Program-made: the position numbers and the translations under genes | From: a virus | Length of the DNA: 54,108 nt | Virus record (IMG/VR): IMGVR_UViG_3300008267_006666 | Span: 1-54,108 of that record | Direction: 5' to 3' (one strand) | Notes under the pieces: generated by a model | Databases searched by the model: none | What the model was told of the DNA's origin: nothing | What the model saw: the letters and a program-made list of their open reading frames with translations, nothing else | Shown: positions 7,566-15,512 of the stretch, piece after piece | Numbering within the stretch: the first letter of the stretch is position 1 | How the letters are laid out: each line of letters opens with the position of its first letter

Positions 7566-8612
7566 ATGAAAAATTTATTTATTATAAATGAGGACGAGAG
7601 AAAAAGAATTTTAGGTCTTCACGAAACCGCAACTAAAAAACAATATTTAGGTGAGGCTAAAATAACTGGAGATCAATTTAGTGGAAGAAAAGTTGAACTT
7701 GATAAGGAAAATCAAATAACCAAAAACATATACCAACTTCTTTTTACTAGTGGTGGGGGTATGTTACCTGATGTTGATGAAACTAAATTGGTGAATGAAC
7801 TTCTTAAAATCAAAGATGTTAATACTTTTAAACAGGTTAATAATGAATTAACTCAAATTTTTAAATTGCTAAACACGCAATATAAAAATTTAGATTATGT
7901 TTTAAATGATGTTTTAGATTATAATCTTGGGGATAAGTCTGATGTTGAGAGATTAATTTCTCATTTAAATACGTTAGGTGTTAGTAAGGAAATAACTAAA
8001 AATCTTAGAAGTGCTAATTTTGATTCGTCTAAAATACAAGGTGAGACAGCAGCAAATCCTGATCAAACTAAAAAAACACCCGAAGAGGTTAGTAAAAATT
8101 TTAATTACATTTTTACGACAAAATATCCTTGTGTGATGGGTGGTAAAGAAATAAAATATACTTCAGGTAATGGTGGTTTTTATTATAAAATTGGCGATAT
8201 TGTGTATTATGTAAATGGTGGATATAAAAATACTATAACAGGAGCGAAAGGAACTTTTAAATGTAACGGTAAACAAATTTCATTAGATGGTGAAACTGCT
8301 GCAAATCCTGACGTAACTCCAAAACCAAGAGTTGTACCAACAACTAGCGATGAATTATTACAAGGTAAAGGTTATTTAAAATTAAATGATTCTAATAGTT
8401 TAGTTAAACAAGTTCAAAATAATTTAATTTCCGCAGATGAATTTGTAACTCCAACAGGAACTTTTGATAAAGAGACATATGATGCGGTTAAATCATTTCA
8501 AAGTAAAAATGGGCTTAAATCTGATGGTATTGTAGGTAAAAAAACTTGGTCAATTTTGTCAAACGTAAAACCTGAAACTATAGCACCTAAAGAAATTGAT
8601 AGAATTTCTTAA
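7566..8612 (+). CDS. Putative packaged protein with C-terminal peptidoglycan-binding domain
   Basis: This is a 348-residue protein. The first 20 residues (MKNLFIINEDERKRILGLHE) form an N-terminal tag ending in L-H-E, and a second L-G-E follows at about 29, both fitting prohead cleavage. A helical domain (about 38-155) and a small beta domain with two Cys (about 180-245) are joined by two nearly identical linkers starting GETAANPD. Residues about 268-332 match the PG_binding_1 fold (KQVQNNL, YDAVKSFQSKNGL, GIVGKKTW). No lytic catalytic domain is visible, so it may anchor to the cell wall rather than degrade it. Virion delivery is inferred from the tag. Confidence 0.7.
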   Translation: MKNLFIINEDERKRILGLHETATKKQYLGEAKITGDQFSGRKVELDKENQITKNIYQLLFTSGGGMLPDVDETKLVNELLKIKDVNTFKQVNNELTQIFKLLNTQYKNLDYVLNDVLDYNLGDKSDVERLISHLNTLGVSKEITKNLRSANFDSSKIQGETAANPDQTKKTPEEVSKNFNYIFTTKYPCVMGGKEIKYTSGNGGFYYKIGDIVYYVNGGYKNTITGAKGTFKCNGKQISLDGETAANPDVTPKPRVVPTTSDELLQGKGYLKLNDSNSLVKQVQNNLISADEFVTPTGTFDKETYDAVKSFQSKNGLKSDGIVGKKTWSILSNVKPETIAPKEIDRIS

Positions 8613-8634
8613 ACTAATATAAAAATATAAATTT

Positions 8635-8665
8635 AAAGAAGATAATCTTATTGGTTATCTTCTTT
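8635..8665. terminator. Bidirectional terminator between convergent genes
   Basis: An 11-bp perfect stem (AAAGAAGATAA with TTATCTTCTTT) encloses a 9-nt loop. It lies after the plus-strand gene ending at 8612 and overlaps the last codons of the minus-strand gene ending at 8648. Confidence 0.7.
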
Positions 8666-8872
8666 TGTTTTAGATAAAGTCCTAATAGATTTAGAAATAA
8701 TTTCTGTTTCGCCGATTGAAAACGCTCCTGAATGATAAGCGTGTTTTACTGCTTGTATAAGTATGTATTTTGAAAACTCTTCATTCATATTTTCATATAA
8801 CGTTTCAAAATGGTCTTCACTTAATAATGGTATTGAGTTAAATAATTTTCCGTGTAATTTTTCTTCTTCCAT
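8648..8872 (-). CDS. Conserved-looking small phage protein, function unknown
   Basis: This 74-residue, mostly helical protein has an N-terminal LHGKLFNSIPLL segment and a C-terminal SIGETEIISKSIRTL segment. I recall similar short proteins in other T4-like phages but no function. There is no Cys, membrane helix or nuclease motif. It is convergent with the peptidoglycan-binding gene and divergent from the gene at 8919. Confidence 0.7.
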   Translation of the reverse strand: MEEEKLHGKLFNSIPLLSEDHFETLYENMNEEFSKYILIQAVKHAYHSGAFSIGETEIISKSIRTLSKTKEDNQ

Positions 8873-8887
8873 TTTATATAGTTTGTG

Positions 8888-8896
8888 ATATTTATA
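8888..8896 (+). promoter_or_regulatory. Putative late promoter box ATATTTATA
   Basis: It is 22 nt upstream of the ATG at 8919, in the short divergent gap after the minus-strand gene starting at 8872. Confidence 0.45.
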
Positions 8897-8918
8897 ATTA
8901 TAAGAACTTTTTATTAAA

Positions 8919-9533
8919 ATGTTAAGAGATTTAATAAAACAAATATTAAGAGAGGCGACATCAGATAGTAGTGGTGCTAGAGGATCTTACTCTCTTCCAT
9001 TACAACCAGGATTTAAAGAGTTTAATAAAACTCAATTAGCTCCATTTACTGAAGATGTTTCTGATTTTGATAACGCGGAATTATATTGGGATAGTTTAGA
9101 TGGTAATATGGATGAAGACCAATATGAGATTAGAAAAAAAGAATCTATTGCCAAAAAAATATCTAACTATAAAAAATATCATCCCGTTCAAAATGACGAG
9201 GATGGTGATATCATTAATCCTTACCCCGGTAAAATAAATGAAGATTTGGCGGTTTGGTTTGGCACAAAAAAGAAACCTAAAGGTAGTTCACAACCTAAAG
9301 GTCCTTGGGTTAATATATGTAAAAAGGTTGATGGTAAACATCCCCCTTGTGGTAGACCTGAAGCAACTGATAAAGCTTACCCTAAATGTAGGGCGGCAGG
9401 TGTTGCGGGTAAAATGTCAGATTCTCAAAAGAGAGCTGCGTGTAATCAAAAAAGAAGGGCTGAAAAATCAAACCCTAAACCTGGTACAGGAAACAAACCT
9501 AAAATGGTAAGTTACAAACCTAAAAAGAAATAA
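8919..9533 (+). CDS. Tagged basic protein with Cys/Pro-rich C-terminal domain
   Basis: This 204-residue protein starts MLRDLIKQILRE then Ala, a short amphipathic tag ending in I/L-x-E. The middle (about 20-110) is acidic. The C-terminal region (about 118-204) is strongly basic and has a recurrent phage/giant-virus module: GPWVNICKK, HPPCGRPEA, YPKCRAA, then RAACNQKRRAE, with four Cys that could bind metal or nucleic acid. The function of that module is unknown. A tagged, basic, possibly DNA-binding protein resembles T4 internal head proteins in design. It converges tail to tail with the minus-strand gene ending at 9534. Confidence 0.7.
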   Translation: MLRDLIKQILREATSDSSGARGSYSLPLQPGFKEFNKTQLAPFTEDVSDFDNAELYWDSLDGNMDEDQYEIRKKESIAKKISNYKKYHPVQNDEDGDIINPYPGKINEDLAVWFGTKKKPKGSSQPKGPWVNICKKVDGKHPPCGRPEATDKAYPKCRAAGVAGKMSDSQKRAACNQKRRAEKSNPKPGTGNKPKMVSYKPKKK

Positions 9534-9788
9534 TTATATACTATCTTTCTTTGTTTCCTCTACTTTAACTTCTTCAGTTTTCTTTATCTTTTTTTCTTTA
9601 ATACGAATTGTGTCGTAAATAACTTTTTTAACTTTAATTGTGTCGTACACAATTTGTTTATCGACATTAACAATTTCTTTATTTCTTGGTGGACCTATTA
9701 ACGTCATCGTTAACATTAAAATTAAAAGTAAAAAAGGCATACCGATTAATGTTAATCCCGTTAAAAATGCTTTATCAAATTTGTTCAT
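9534..9788 (-). CDS. Small single-pass membrane protein
   Basis: This 84-residue protein has a short N-terminal polar stretch, one strongly hydrophobic helix (about 9-32, rich in Leu and Met) and a long charged tail. The tail carries two copies of a VYDTI/IYDTI-like repeat followed by Lys/Glu-rich coil. The tail probably faces the periplasm. Such a layout would suit a spanin-like or envelope-acting early protein, but nothing specific supports that. Its start overlaps the end of the preceding gene (9775) by 14 nt, so the two are probably co-expressed. Confidence 0.65.
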   Translation of the reverse strand: MNKFDKAFLTGLTLIGMPFLLLILMLTMTLIGPPRNKEIVNVDKQIVYDTIKVKKVIYDTIRIKEKKIKKTEEVKVEETKKDSI

Positions 9789-10188
9789 TTGTGATGTTTT
9801 TAAATATGTTACTTAATGAATGTTTTACGTTAGACCTAATCTCATCTTCCATTTTCTTTCTACGAGTTTCTACCTCATTATCAAAAGATAAATTTAACCT
9901 ATCACTTGTTTTGGGTGTTAAGTCTATTGTGTAACTATAATTGTGATTTACAATGGTAATGGTTCGATTATCCATAATGATAAAGATTTGGTCTTCATCA
10001 TTTTTAATATACCTTTTACCTGAGATTGGTGAGATTAGTAATTTTGATTTCTCTTTGTTAATCAGATTCTTACAAATGCCAATACATTCGTATTCATACT
10101 CTGATTTAACATAGTCTTGTTTTTGAGTTGTTTTTCTTACAAAGGCAATTCCTACTCTTTGGAAAAACCTTTTTACTTTGTGTTTCAT
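9775..10188 (-). CDS. Hypothetical protein under a host-type promoter
   Basis: I chose the ATG at 10188 (MKHKVKRFFQRVG, 137 residues) rather than an upstream TTG, because the TTG lies inside the promoter's -7 element. The protein has a basic amphipathic N-terminus, a central beta-rich part with two Cys (ECIGICKN) and a basic helical C-terminus. Its function is not recognised. A Bacteroidetes-type promoter ends only a few nt before the ATG, so the mRNA is probably leaderless or nearly so and read early by host polymerase. It is followed in an overlapping operon by the small membrane protein. Confidence 0.65.
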   Translation of the reverse strand: MKHKVKRFFQRVGIAFVRKTTQKQDYVKSEYEYECIGICKNLINKEKSKLLISPISGKRYIKNDEDQIFIIMDNRTITIVNHNYSYTIDLTPKTSDRLNLSFDNEVETRRKKMEDEIRSNVKHSLSNIFKNITNEQI

Positions 10189-10192
10189 AATA

Positions 10193-10223
10193 CAAAGATA
10201 CAACTTTTTTTAGAAACTACAAA
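10193..10223 (-). promoter_or_regulatory. Bacteroidetes-type promoter (host sigma)
   Basis: On the minus strand a TTTG (10220-10223) and a TATCTTTG (10193-10200) are 19 nt apart, matching the Bacteroidetes -33/-7 consensus. The surrounding bases resemble the other host-type promoter at 7142-7173 (a run of A, then GTTTGTATATTTG or GTTGTATCTTTG). Confidence 0.6.
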
Positions 10224-10233
10224 AAAAATTAAA

Positions 10234-10713
10234 TTATTTTTTCTTCCACTTACCACCCTTTTCTTTGTATCTTTTTGCGGCGGCACCATTACAATATGCA
10301 CTTGGACATACTTTGTATCTCGATTTTGCCCAAGATAGACATTGAGACCATAATTGTGGGTTTGTTGGGACATTTTTTTTCTTTCTGCCTTCTTCCATCA
10401 TTTCAGGTTCAGAAGGAACCATAACCTCATCTTCCATCTTGTGGTAACGTTTTGTTTCATTCATAACGAAATCGAAAACTTGGTCAAGGTTATTTTTAGA
10501 TTCGGCAATATGGTCTTGAGCCCAATCGTGACCATTCTCTAATAATTCTGTAACTTCATTCTTATCCAAATTTAACAACAATTCACATTGTCTTTTCATT
10601 TGTTCTAAATTTGAGAAGAACATATATCGAGATGAGTCATCATCGTGAGTTTCATTTAAAACTCTTTGAACTATTTTAGTTAGGTCAGATTCTTTTAATT
10701 TAATAACTTTCAT
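10234..10713 (-). CDS. Tagged protein with C-terminal SAYxNG-type domain
   Basis: This 159-residue protein begins MKVIKLKESDLTKIVQRVLNE, a clear copy of the tag also seen in the next two upstream genes. It ends in V-L-N-E before Thr, a candidate prohead cleavage. The middle is acidic and Met-rich. The last 45 residues form a small basic domain (NPQLWSQCLSWAK, VCPSAYCNGAAAKRYK, GGKW) that occurs widely at the ends of phage and giant-virus proteins with unknown role. It overlaps the neighbouring gene start by one base (10713), so translation is probably coupled. Packaging into the head is inference. Confidence 0.7.
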   Translation of the reverse strand: MKVIKLKESDLTKIVQRVLNETHDDDSSRYMFFSNLEQMKRQCELLLNLDKNEVTELLENGHDWAQDHIAESKNNLDQVFDFVMNETKRYHKMEDEVMVPSEPEMMEEGRKKKNVPTNPQLWSQCLSWAKSRYKVCPSAYCNGAAAKRYKEKGGKWKKK

Positions 10714-11015
10714 TATTCTTCATCTTTTAACATACTTTTATCCAACATATTTAAATCTAATAAACGTTTGGTTAAAGTTTTTCTACCTAATTTTCTTAAA
10801 TATCTAACAACAATCGGAGGAACATCATCTTTATATTTTCCAAATAAAGTCGTGATTTCATCTTCTTTTGGTGTTGATTCATAATCGGCTCTTGATCTTG
10901 AAGCTCTAACTCCTCTAGGACCTTTCTCATAAGGTGTTTCATCTTCACTTTCTTTGATTACTCTTTTTACGATTTGTTCTAAATCGGATTCTGTTAGTTT
11001 AATTACTTTTTTCAT
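10713..11015 (-). CDS. Small tagged protein, putative internal head protein
   Basis: This 100-residue protein begins MKKVIKLTESDLEQIVKRVI, then KES, giving a V-I-K-E cleavage candidate at residue 22. The mature part is highly charged, first Arg/Ser-rich, then a helical C-terminus (IVVRYLRKLGRKTLTKRLL). No enzymatic motif is visible. It sits in a three-gene minus-strand run (11403 to 10234) where every member carries the same kind of N-terminus. The repeated tag on otherwise unrelated bodies is the main evidence for a sorting function. Confidence 0.7.
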   Translation of the reverse strand: MKKVIKLTESDLEQIVKRVIKESEDETPYEKGPRGVRASRSRADYESTPKEDEITTLFGKYKDDVPPIVVRYLRKLGRKTLTKRLLDLNMLDKSMLKDEE

Positions 11016-11016
11016 A

Positions 11017-11403
11017 TTAGTTTAATGATTGTTTTGTTAATGTTTCTATTTTATTTATTTCTTGAGTATAATAATTGAAATAATTAATCGCATCATCGAT
11101 ATGATTAATTAAGTCAAGTTTTTTTTGCCCTGGCATTTTAGATGCCGAAATATTATTTTTTAATGTAGTTAATTCCAATATAACTTTATGATTAGGTTGG
11201 TCTAATTTTTTTAATTTAGACATTAATCTTTGTAAATTACTTAGGTATTTGAAATAAGGAAAACCTTCTCCTCTAGCAAAGCCCTTAACTCCTTGATAAA
11301 TATCTTTAATTCCTCCAAATAAATCTTCATTTAAACTTGTGTCATTAACTTCATTTACCAATTTTTGTAATTGTTCCTCTGTTATTTTAACTGATGTTTT
11401 CAT
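11017..11403 (-). CDS. Small tagged helical protein
   Basis: This 128-residue protein begins MKTSVKITEEQLQKLVNE, then Val, and has a second N-x-L-N-E site near residue 26. The remainder is almost entirely helical (YLSNLQRLMSKLKKLD, then HIDDAINYFNYYTQEINK), compatible with a four-helix bundle or coiled coil. The function is not known. It is the first gene of a three-gene run of tagged proteins, and a promoter box lies 3 nt before its start codon. Confidence 0.7.
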   Translation of the reverse strand: MKTSVKITEEQLQKLVNEVNDTSLNEDLFGGIKDIYQGVKGFARGEGFPYFKYLSNLQRLMSKLKKLDQPNHKVILELTTLKNNISASKMPGQKKLDLINHIDDAINYFNYYTQEINKIETLTKQSLN

Positions 11404-11406
11404 ATT

Positions 11407-11415
11407 AATAAATAT
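11407..11415 (-). promoter_or_regulatory. Putative late promoter box ATATTTATT (minus strand)
   Basis: It reads ATATTTATT on the minus strand and ends 3 nt before the ATG at 11403, heading the run of three tagged genes. Confidence 0.45.
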
Positions 11416-11421
11416 ATCGTT

Positions 11422-13281
11422 TTAAGCATTTAATCCGTTAGGTCCTCCTAAAGTTATCGCATTTAATTGTGTTACCGGTGTTCCATAACCATCAGTCCAT
11501 ACAGGATGTGGAGGAGTTACCTGTGTAAATGTTCCACTTTCACAAGTTTCAACACACACTATTGTTTCAGTATTTGCACTTCTTGGCGGAATATAATTTG
11601 AATTACAATCGCTACAATTATAATAAAATTCGATAGGTGTAACCTCGGTTGTTGCGGTTAAAGGTAATGGACAATCATTTAAAGCTCTGAGACATCTACC
11701 ATCATTCGTTAAAAAAGTTCTTGAAGGAAAACCGGTATTGATATCTGAAACCGTTATATAATCGTTCAAATTTAAAGATACGTAAGAAAGTTCATTTGTG
11801 TCACAATTTATGACACTAATACCAATTCTAGATGATTGTTCTAAACAATCAATACAATCGTTATATGTAATAGTATTACCTGAATTATCTCTTTTTGAAT
11901 TATAGAAATCGATTCCGTTTGTAATAGATCCTGTTGAAACATTCGCAACCCTCGCACATAAATAGTCATTTTCACCACGTTTAATTTTTACAATATCCCC
12001 AATATTAACTCCAACACTAGTAATTACTTTACCACCATTACCAATACCAACATTACAATTTGGATATTGAGTATCAATAATCATTTCTATATTTCTAACT
12101 TCAAAATTTTCCTCATAACAGGTATTACAAAATTCATCACCAACACCAAAAGTTTGAGTACTATATATTGTTCCATAATTAACTCCGGCCTCACCATAAC
12201 CAACAACTTTACAACATTGGTCATTATATGGGTTATAGAATATTTCACCTATTTCAAAATATTGATATGAAAATACGGTCGGTGATGTAATGGGAGGGAT
12301 ACTATCACAAACCACGAATTGATAATATTGTCCGAAACATTCTGCACAAGGTTCACATCCAGGTGTCGGATTATAATCAAAAATATTATCTATTGTTATT
12401 GGTGCTTCAGGTTCAGCAAGACCAACAACACTATAACATCCCGATGATAATGATAAATTTGAAATTTCTCCATTTTCATATAATTGAGAACCCCAAACCG
12501 TCTCAACTCGCTCAGAATTAAAACAATCTTGAATTATTATTTTATCGCTAGCGACATTTAAACAAGTTTCACAAGCACCTGCATCTACAGGTCCGTAAAT
12601 ATTGATAAAATTGTATTGTACTGAAGTTGATGGAGAGATGTCAATAAAAACACCACAAAATTGGTTTAAATTATCACCATAACCGATAACATACTTTCCA
12701 AAATCCTCGTATTGTTCGGGATTAAAAATTGAGACATAGTCAAACTCCCCTGTCAAACAATTTTCAACCTTACAAGTTACTGAATTAGAACTAAAACAAG
12801 TTAAACATCCCTCTTCCCCAGAATATTCAATAGGGGGTGATAGTAAAACACTAAATTCTCCATTTTGTAATGATTTATCGTAAACTCCCGCACTTAATGT
12901 TCTAATATTTGAAATTGTAAAACACCTTTTAATTACCTCATCTCGATAACCTATTTCTAAAAAATATGTGCTATTTGTGTTTGGTAATGATTCGAACTGA
13001 TTTATCGATATTTTATATGTCACTGCCTCATTGCATGCGGATATTTCAACAATACCTAGATTATTAACCAGACAATCGTAACAACTATCGTATTGCGTTG
13101 TTAATATGAGATTAGTTGAAGTATTATCATCTAGAGAAGTTATTGTCCCACAAAGTGTTGGTTCACTGGGGTCGTCAATTGCGGACCATATTTGGTCTAT
13201 AGATACCGAATTACCGGAAAAATTTACACCTAAAGGAAATGATTCAGGAAAATCACACAATGAAAAATTAATAATTGGCAT
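11422..13281 (-). CDS. Cys-repeat adhesin / tail-associated structural protein
   Basis: This 619-residue beta-rich protein has no catalytic motif. It contains about seven tandem units of roughly 80-90 residues, each with a C-x2-C pair followed by a C-x-TGE- or C-NE-like turn, for example DSCYDCLV, GCLTCF, ACETCL, CIDCLEQ. These look like small disulfide- or metal-stabilised beta domains. The last 53 residues (from about 566, PRSANTETIVCVETC) are nearly identical to the end of the neighbouring LRR protein, so this is a shared C-terminal module, perhaps for attachment to the virion. A promoter box lies 13 nt before the ATG. A tail-fibre or host-binding role is inferred from repeats and location. 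Confidence 0.6.
   Translation of the reverse strand: MPIINFSLCDFPESFPLGVNFSGNSVSIDQIWSAIDDPSEPTLCGTITSLDDNTSTNLILTTQYDSCYDCLVNNLGIVEISACNEAVTYKISINQFESLPNTNSTYFLEIGYRDEVIKRCFTISNIRTLSAGVYDKSLQNGEFSVLLSPPIEYSGEEGCLTCFSSNSVTCKVENCLTGEFDYVSIFNPEQYEDFGKYVIGYGDNLNQFCGVFIDISPSTSVQYNFINIYGPVDAGACETCLNVASDKIIIQDCFNSERVETVWGSQLYENGEISNLSLSSGCYSVVGLAEPEAPITIDNIFDYNPTPGCEPCAECFGQYYQFVVCDSIPPITSPTVFSYQYFEIGEIFYNPYNDQCCKVVGYGEAGVNYGTIYSTQTFGVGDEFCNTCYEENFEVRNIEMIIDTQYPNCNVGIGNGGKVITSVGVNIGDIVKIKRGENDYLCARVANVSTGSITNGIDFYNSKRDNSGNTITYNDCIDCLEQSSRIGISVINCDTNELSYVSLNLNDYITVSDINTGFPSRTFLTNDGRCLRALNDCPLPLTATTEVTPIEFYYNCSDCNSNYIPPRSANTETIVCVETCESGTFTQVTPPHPVWTDGYGTPVTQLNAITLGGPNGLNA
11429..11586. repeat. Direct repeat copy 1 (shared adhesin C-terminal module)
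   Basis: These 158 bases match 13335-13492 with about six mismatches by eye and no gaps. Both copies code on the minus strand for the C-terminal module of two otherwise different adhesins. Confidence 0.95.
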
Positions 13282-13294
13282 GGTTTTTTTACAT

Positions 13295-13303
13295 TATAAA
13301 TAT
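13295..13303 (-). promoter_or_regulatory. Putative late promoter box ATATTTATA (minus strand)
   Basis: It lies 13 nt before the ATG at 13281, in the 46-bp gap between the two adhesin genes. Confidence 0.5.
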
Positions 13304-13327
13304 TCAGATATTAATAATAATTTATAT

Positions 13328-15508
13328 TTAGGCGTTTAATCCGTTAGGTCCTCCTAAAGTTATCGCATTTAATTGTGTTACCGGTGTTCCATAACCATCA
13401 GTCCATACAGGATGAGGCGGAACTATTTGTGTAAATGTTCCACTTTCACAAGTTTCAACACACACTATTGTTTCAGTATTTGCACTTCTTGGAGTGTTAA
13501 CTAATAAACAAAAACCGCAGGTCGAATGTGTGTTTAATATATCACTAACATTAACCGTAGGTTCATTAGATGTTTGATCAAATGTAAAACAAGCACAGAA
13601 TATTGTCTCACCTGAATAATAACAAATATAACTAACAGCACTTTCACCATTATTAATAATTTGTGAAGAATTTGTAAAAGCGGTTATAGGCAATGTTACT
13701 ATTTCACTATCATCACAAGGATACGATAAAATATTTATCTCTTCGGAATTTAAACATTCAAAACAATTTGAATATTCTGTCATACCGCTAAAGTTTGATG
13801 GTTCTGAAGTTTCTAAACCAATAGTTACACAATACTTATTAACACCATCGGTCATTGAATATTTAATGCCTTTAGATGCGACATAATATATTTCTATTGT
13901 ACCAAGAACTTCTGAAGTTATACAATTAATCGCTTCATAGTAGTACCTAATAAGTTCAACACCCTCAATATCGGAACCACTCATTATTAGATAATTATAA
14001 GCCTCTTCACTCGCAATAGTTCTTTCGCCTGATGTTATAAATGTAACACCATCAATCCACAAATTGATAGATTGATTATACGCCAATAAAATTATTAAAG
14101 AATCATTAACTTCAGGAGGTAATGGGTTACCGTTAACATACAGGTATTGTAAAAAATTTAACCCTGTTAAATCCAAATAAGTTAATTGATTTCCGCTTAA
14201 ATTTAGATAATTTAAACTTGTTAATCCTGTTCCTGTAAAACTTGATAATTCTTTTAAGTTAAATTCTTTAGTGTCATTAAATAATGTTAATTGGTTGTTA
14301 GATAAATTTAAACTGGTTATTCCCGTCATATTTCCACCGTTAAATGATTCTAACGTTGTTATGTTCCAGATATTTGGGAAGTCTAAAGTACCTGTCAAAC
14401 TAACCATATTACCACCATCAAATGATGTTAAAGGATTACCATACAAATTTAAAGTTGTTAAACCTGTCATATTTCCACCATTAAAGGATTCTAATGTGGT
14501 TATTCCATTATCGATAGAAAGAGATAACTCAGTAATGCCGACCATATTTCCACCGTTAAATGAGACTAGCGGGTTATCATTTAAATTTAAATAAATTAAA
14601 TTAATCAATCCCGTTCCTGTAAATCCGGTTAATAAATTATCATATAAATCTAAACCAGTTAAATTAGGTAATTCAACCCCATTAAATGATGTTAATTTAT
14701 TTTTTTCTAAGTTTAAGGCAATTAAACTAGACGGAAGTGTTAAATTATTAAGTGATGTTATTTGGTTAGAATTTAAATTAATACCAATTAAACTTGTCAT
14801 ATTTCCACCGTTAAATGATTCTAAAGTGGTGATATTCCAAGAATAGAAATCTAAAGGACCCATCAAACTAACCATATTTCCACCGTTAAATGAGACTAGT
14901 GGATTGTTAGCCAAACTAAAGGTGGTCAAATTTGTTAAATCACCACCATTAAATGAAACGATTTGATTGTTATTTAAGTAACATTCTACAACATTTGATA
15001 ACCCTATACCCGTAAATTCTGTCAAATTATTATCGTAAAAATCAAAATATTCTAAAGTTGTAAGATTTGAAATATTAATCGTTGATAATTCATTAGAATA
15101 TAAAGACAAATAAGTTATACTCGATAATCCATCTCCATCGAAAGATTGGAGATTATTTTCATTTAATTTTAAGGTCGTTAGACTCGAAAGACCTGTACCC
15201 GTAAAACCAGTTAAATCATTAAAAAGCAAATCCAGCTCAATTAGTCCGGATAATCCAATACCATTAAATGATATTATTTGACCTGCGCTGCACCTTATAA
15301 TGGTTATAACACCCCCAACATTTCCAATAGAATCGCAAGATATTATGGTAAATTCACCACTAGACCCTGATATTGTCGCGTATTGAAGACCATTTGGTAA
15401 CGGAGATGAATCAATCCCATTATGATTGTATTTCCAATAACCTTGAGATGACTCAACTTCTATACCAATAGAAGTTCCGGATAATTTTGAAGTTATAAAT
15501 GTTGCCAT
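13328..15508 (-). CDS. Leucine-rich-repeat adhesin
   Basis: This is a 726-residue protein. A short beta N-terminal part (1-75) leads into about sixteen or more leucine-rich repeats (about 75-470), each of roughly 21-24 residues, with units such as LTTLNLYGNPLTSFDGGN. LRRs are protein-binding solenoids and are uncommon as phage adhesins. After them comes a beta region (about 480-590) and one Cys-repeat unit like those of the neighbouring gene, then the shared C-terminal module (about 674-726). The gene lies 4 bp downstream of the structural gene at 15513. A role in recognising a host surface protein is inferred. Confidence 0.8.
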   Translation of the reverse strand: MATFITSKLSGTSIGIEVESSQGYWKYNHNGIDSSPLPNGLQYATISGSSGEFTIISCDSIGNVGGVITIIRCSAGQIISFNGIGLSGLIELDLLFNDLTGFTGTGLSSLTTLKLNENNLQSFDGDGLSSITYLSLYSNELSTINISNLTTLEYFDFYDNNLTEFTGIGLSNVVECYLNNNQIVSFNGGDLTNLTTFSLANNPLVSFNGGNMVSLMGPLDFYSWNITTLESFNGGNMTSLIGINLNSNQITSLNNLTLPSSLIALNLEKNKLTSFNGVELPNLTGLDLYDNLLTGFTGTGLINLIYLNLNDNPLVSFNGGNMVGITELSLSIDNGITTLESFNGGNMTGLTTLNLYGNPLTSFDGGNMVSLTGTLDFPNIWNITTLESFNGGNMTGITSLNLSNNQLTLFNDTKEFNLKELSSFTGTGLTSLNYLNLSGNQLTYLDLTGLNFLQYLYVNGNPLPPEVNDSLIILLAYNQSINLWIDGVTFITSGERTIASEEAYNYLIMSGSDIEGVELIRYYYEAINCITSEVLGTIEIYYVASKGIKYSMTDGVNKYCVTIGLETSEPSNFSGMTEYSNCFECLNSEEINILSYPCDDSEIVTLPITAFTNSSQIINNGESAVSYICYYSGETIFCACFTFDQTSNEPTVNVSDILNTHSTCGFCLLVNTPRSANTETIVCVETCESGTFTQIVPPHPVWTDGYGTPVTQLNAITLGGPNGLNA
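13335..13492. repeat. Direct repeat copy 2 (shared adhesin C-terminal module)
   Basis: Partner of 11429-11586; same length, about 96% identical by eye. The differences cluster in a 15-base stretch that changes TQVTPP to TQIVPP and nearby silent sites. Confidence 0.95.
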
Positions 15509-15512
15509 AATT

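Noticed and set aside
8886-8896. T4-like late promoter TATAAATA for the minus-strand gene at 8872
   Set aside because: Across the window the box is consistently ATATTTATA in sense orientation, so this copy is better assigned to the plus-strand gene at 8919.
13106-13339. Plus-strand frame of 77 residues across the gap between the adhesins
   Set aside because: It lies mostly antisense to the well-supported adhesin at 11422 and has a sequence typical of a shadow frame.
11422-15508. Diversity-generating retroelement acting on the adhesins
   Set aside because: No reverse transcriptase, no adenine-biased variable repeat. The repeat shared by the two genes is at conserved C-termini and the changes are mixed.
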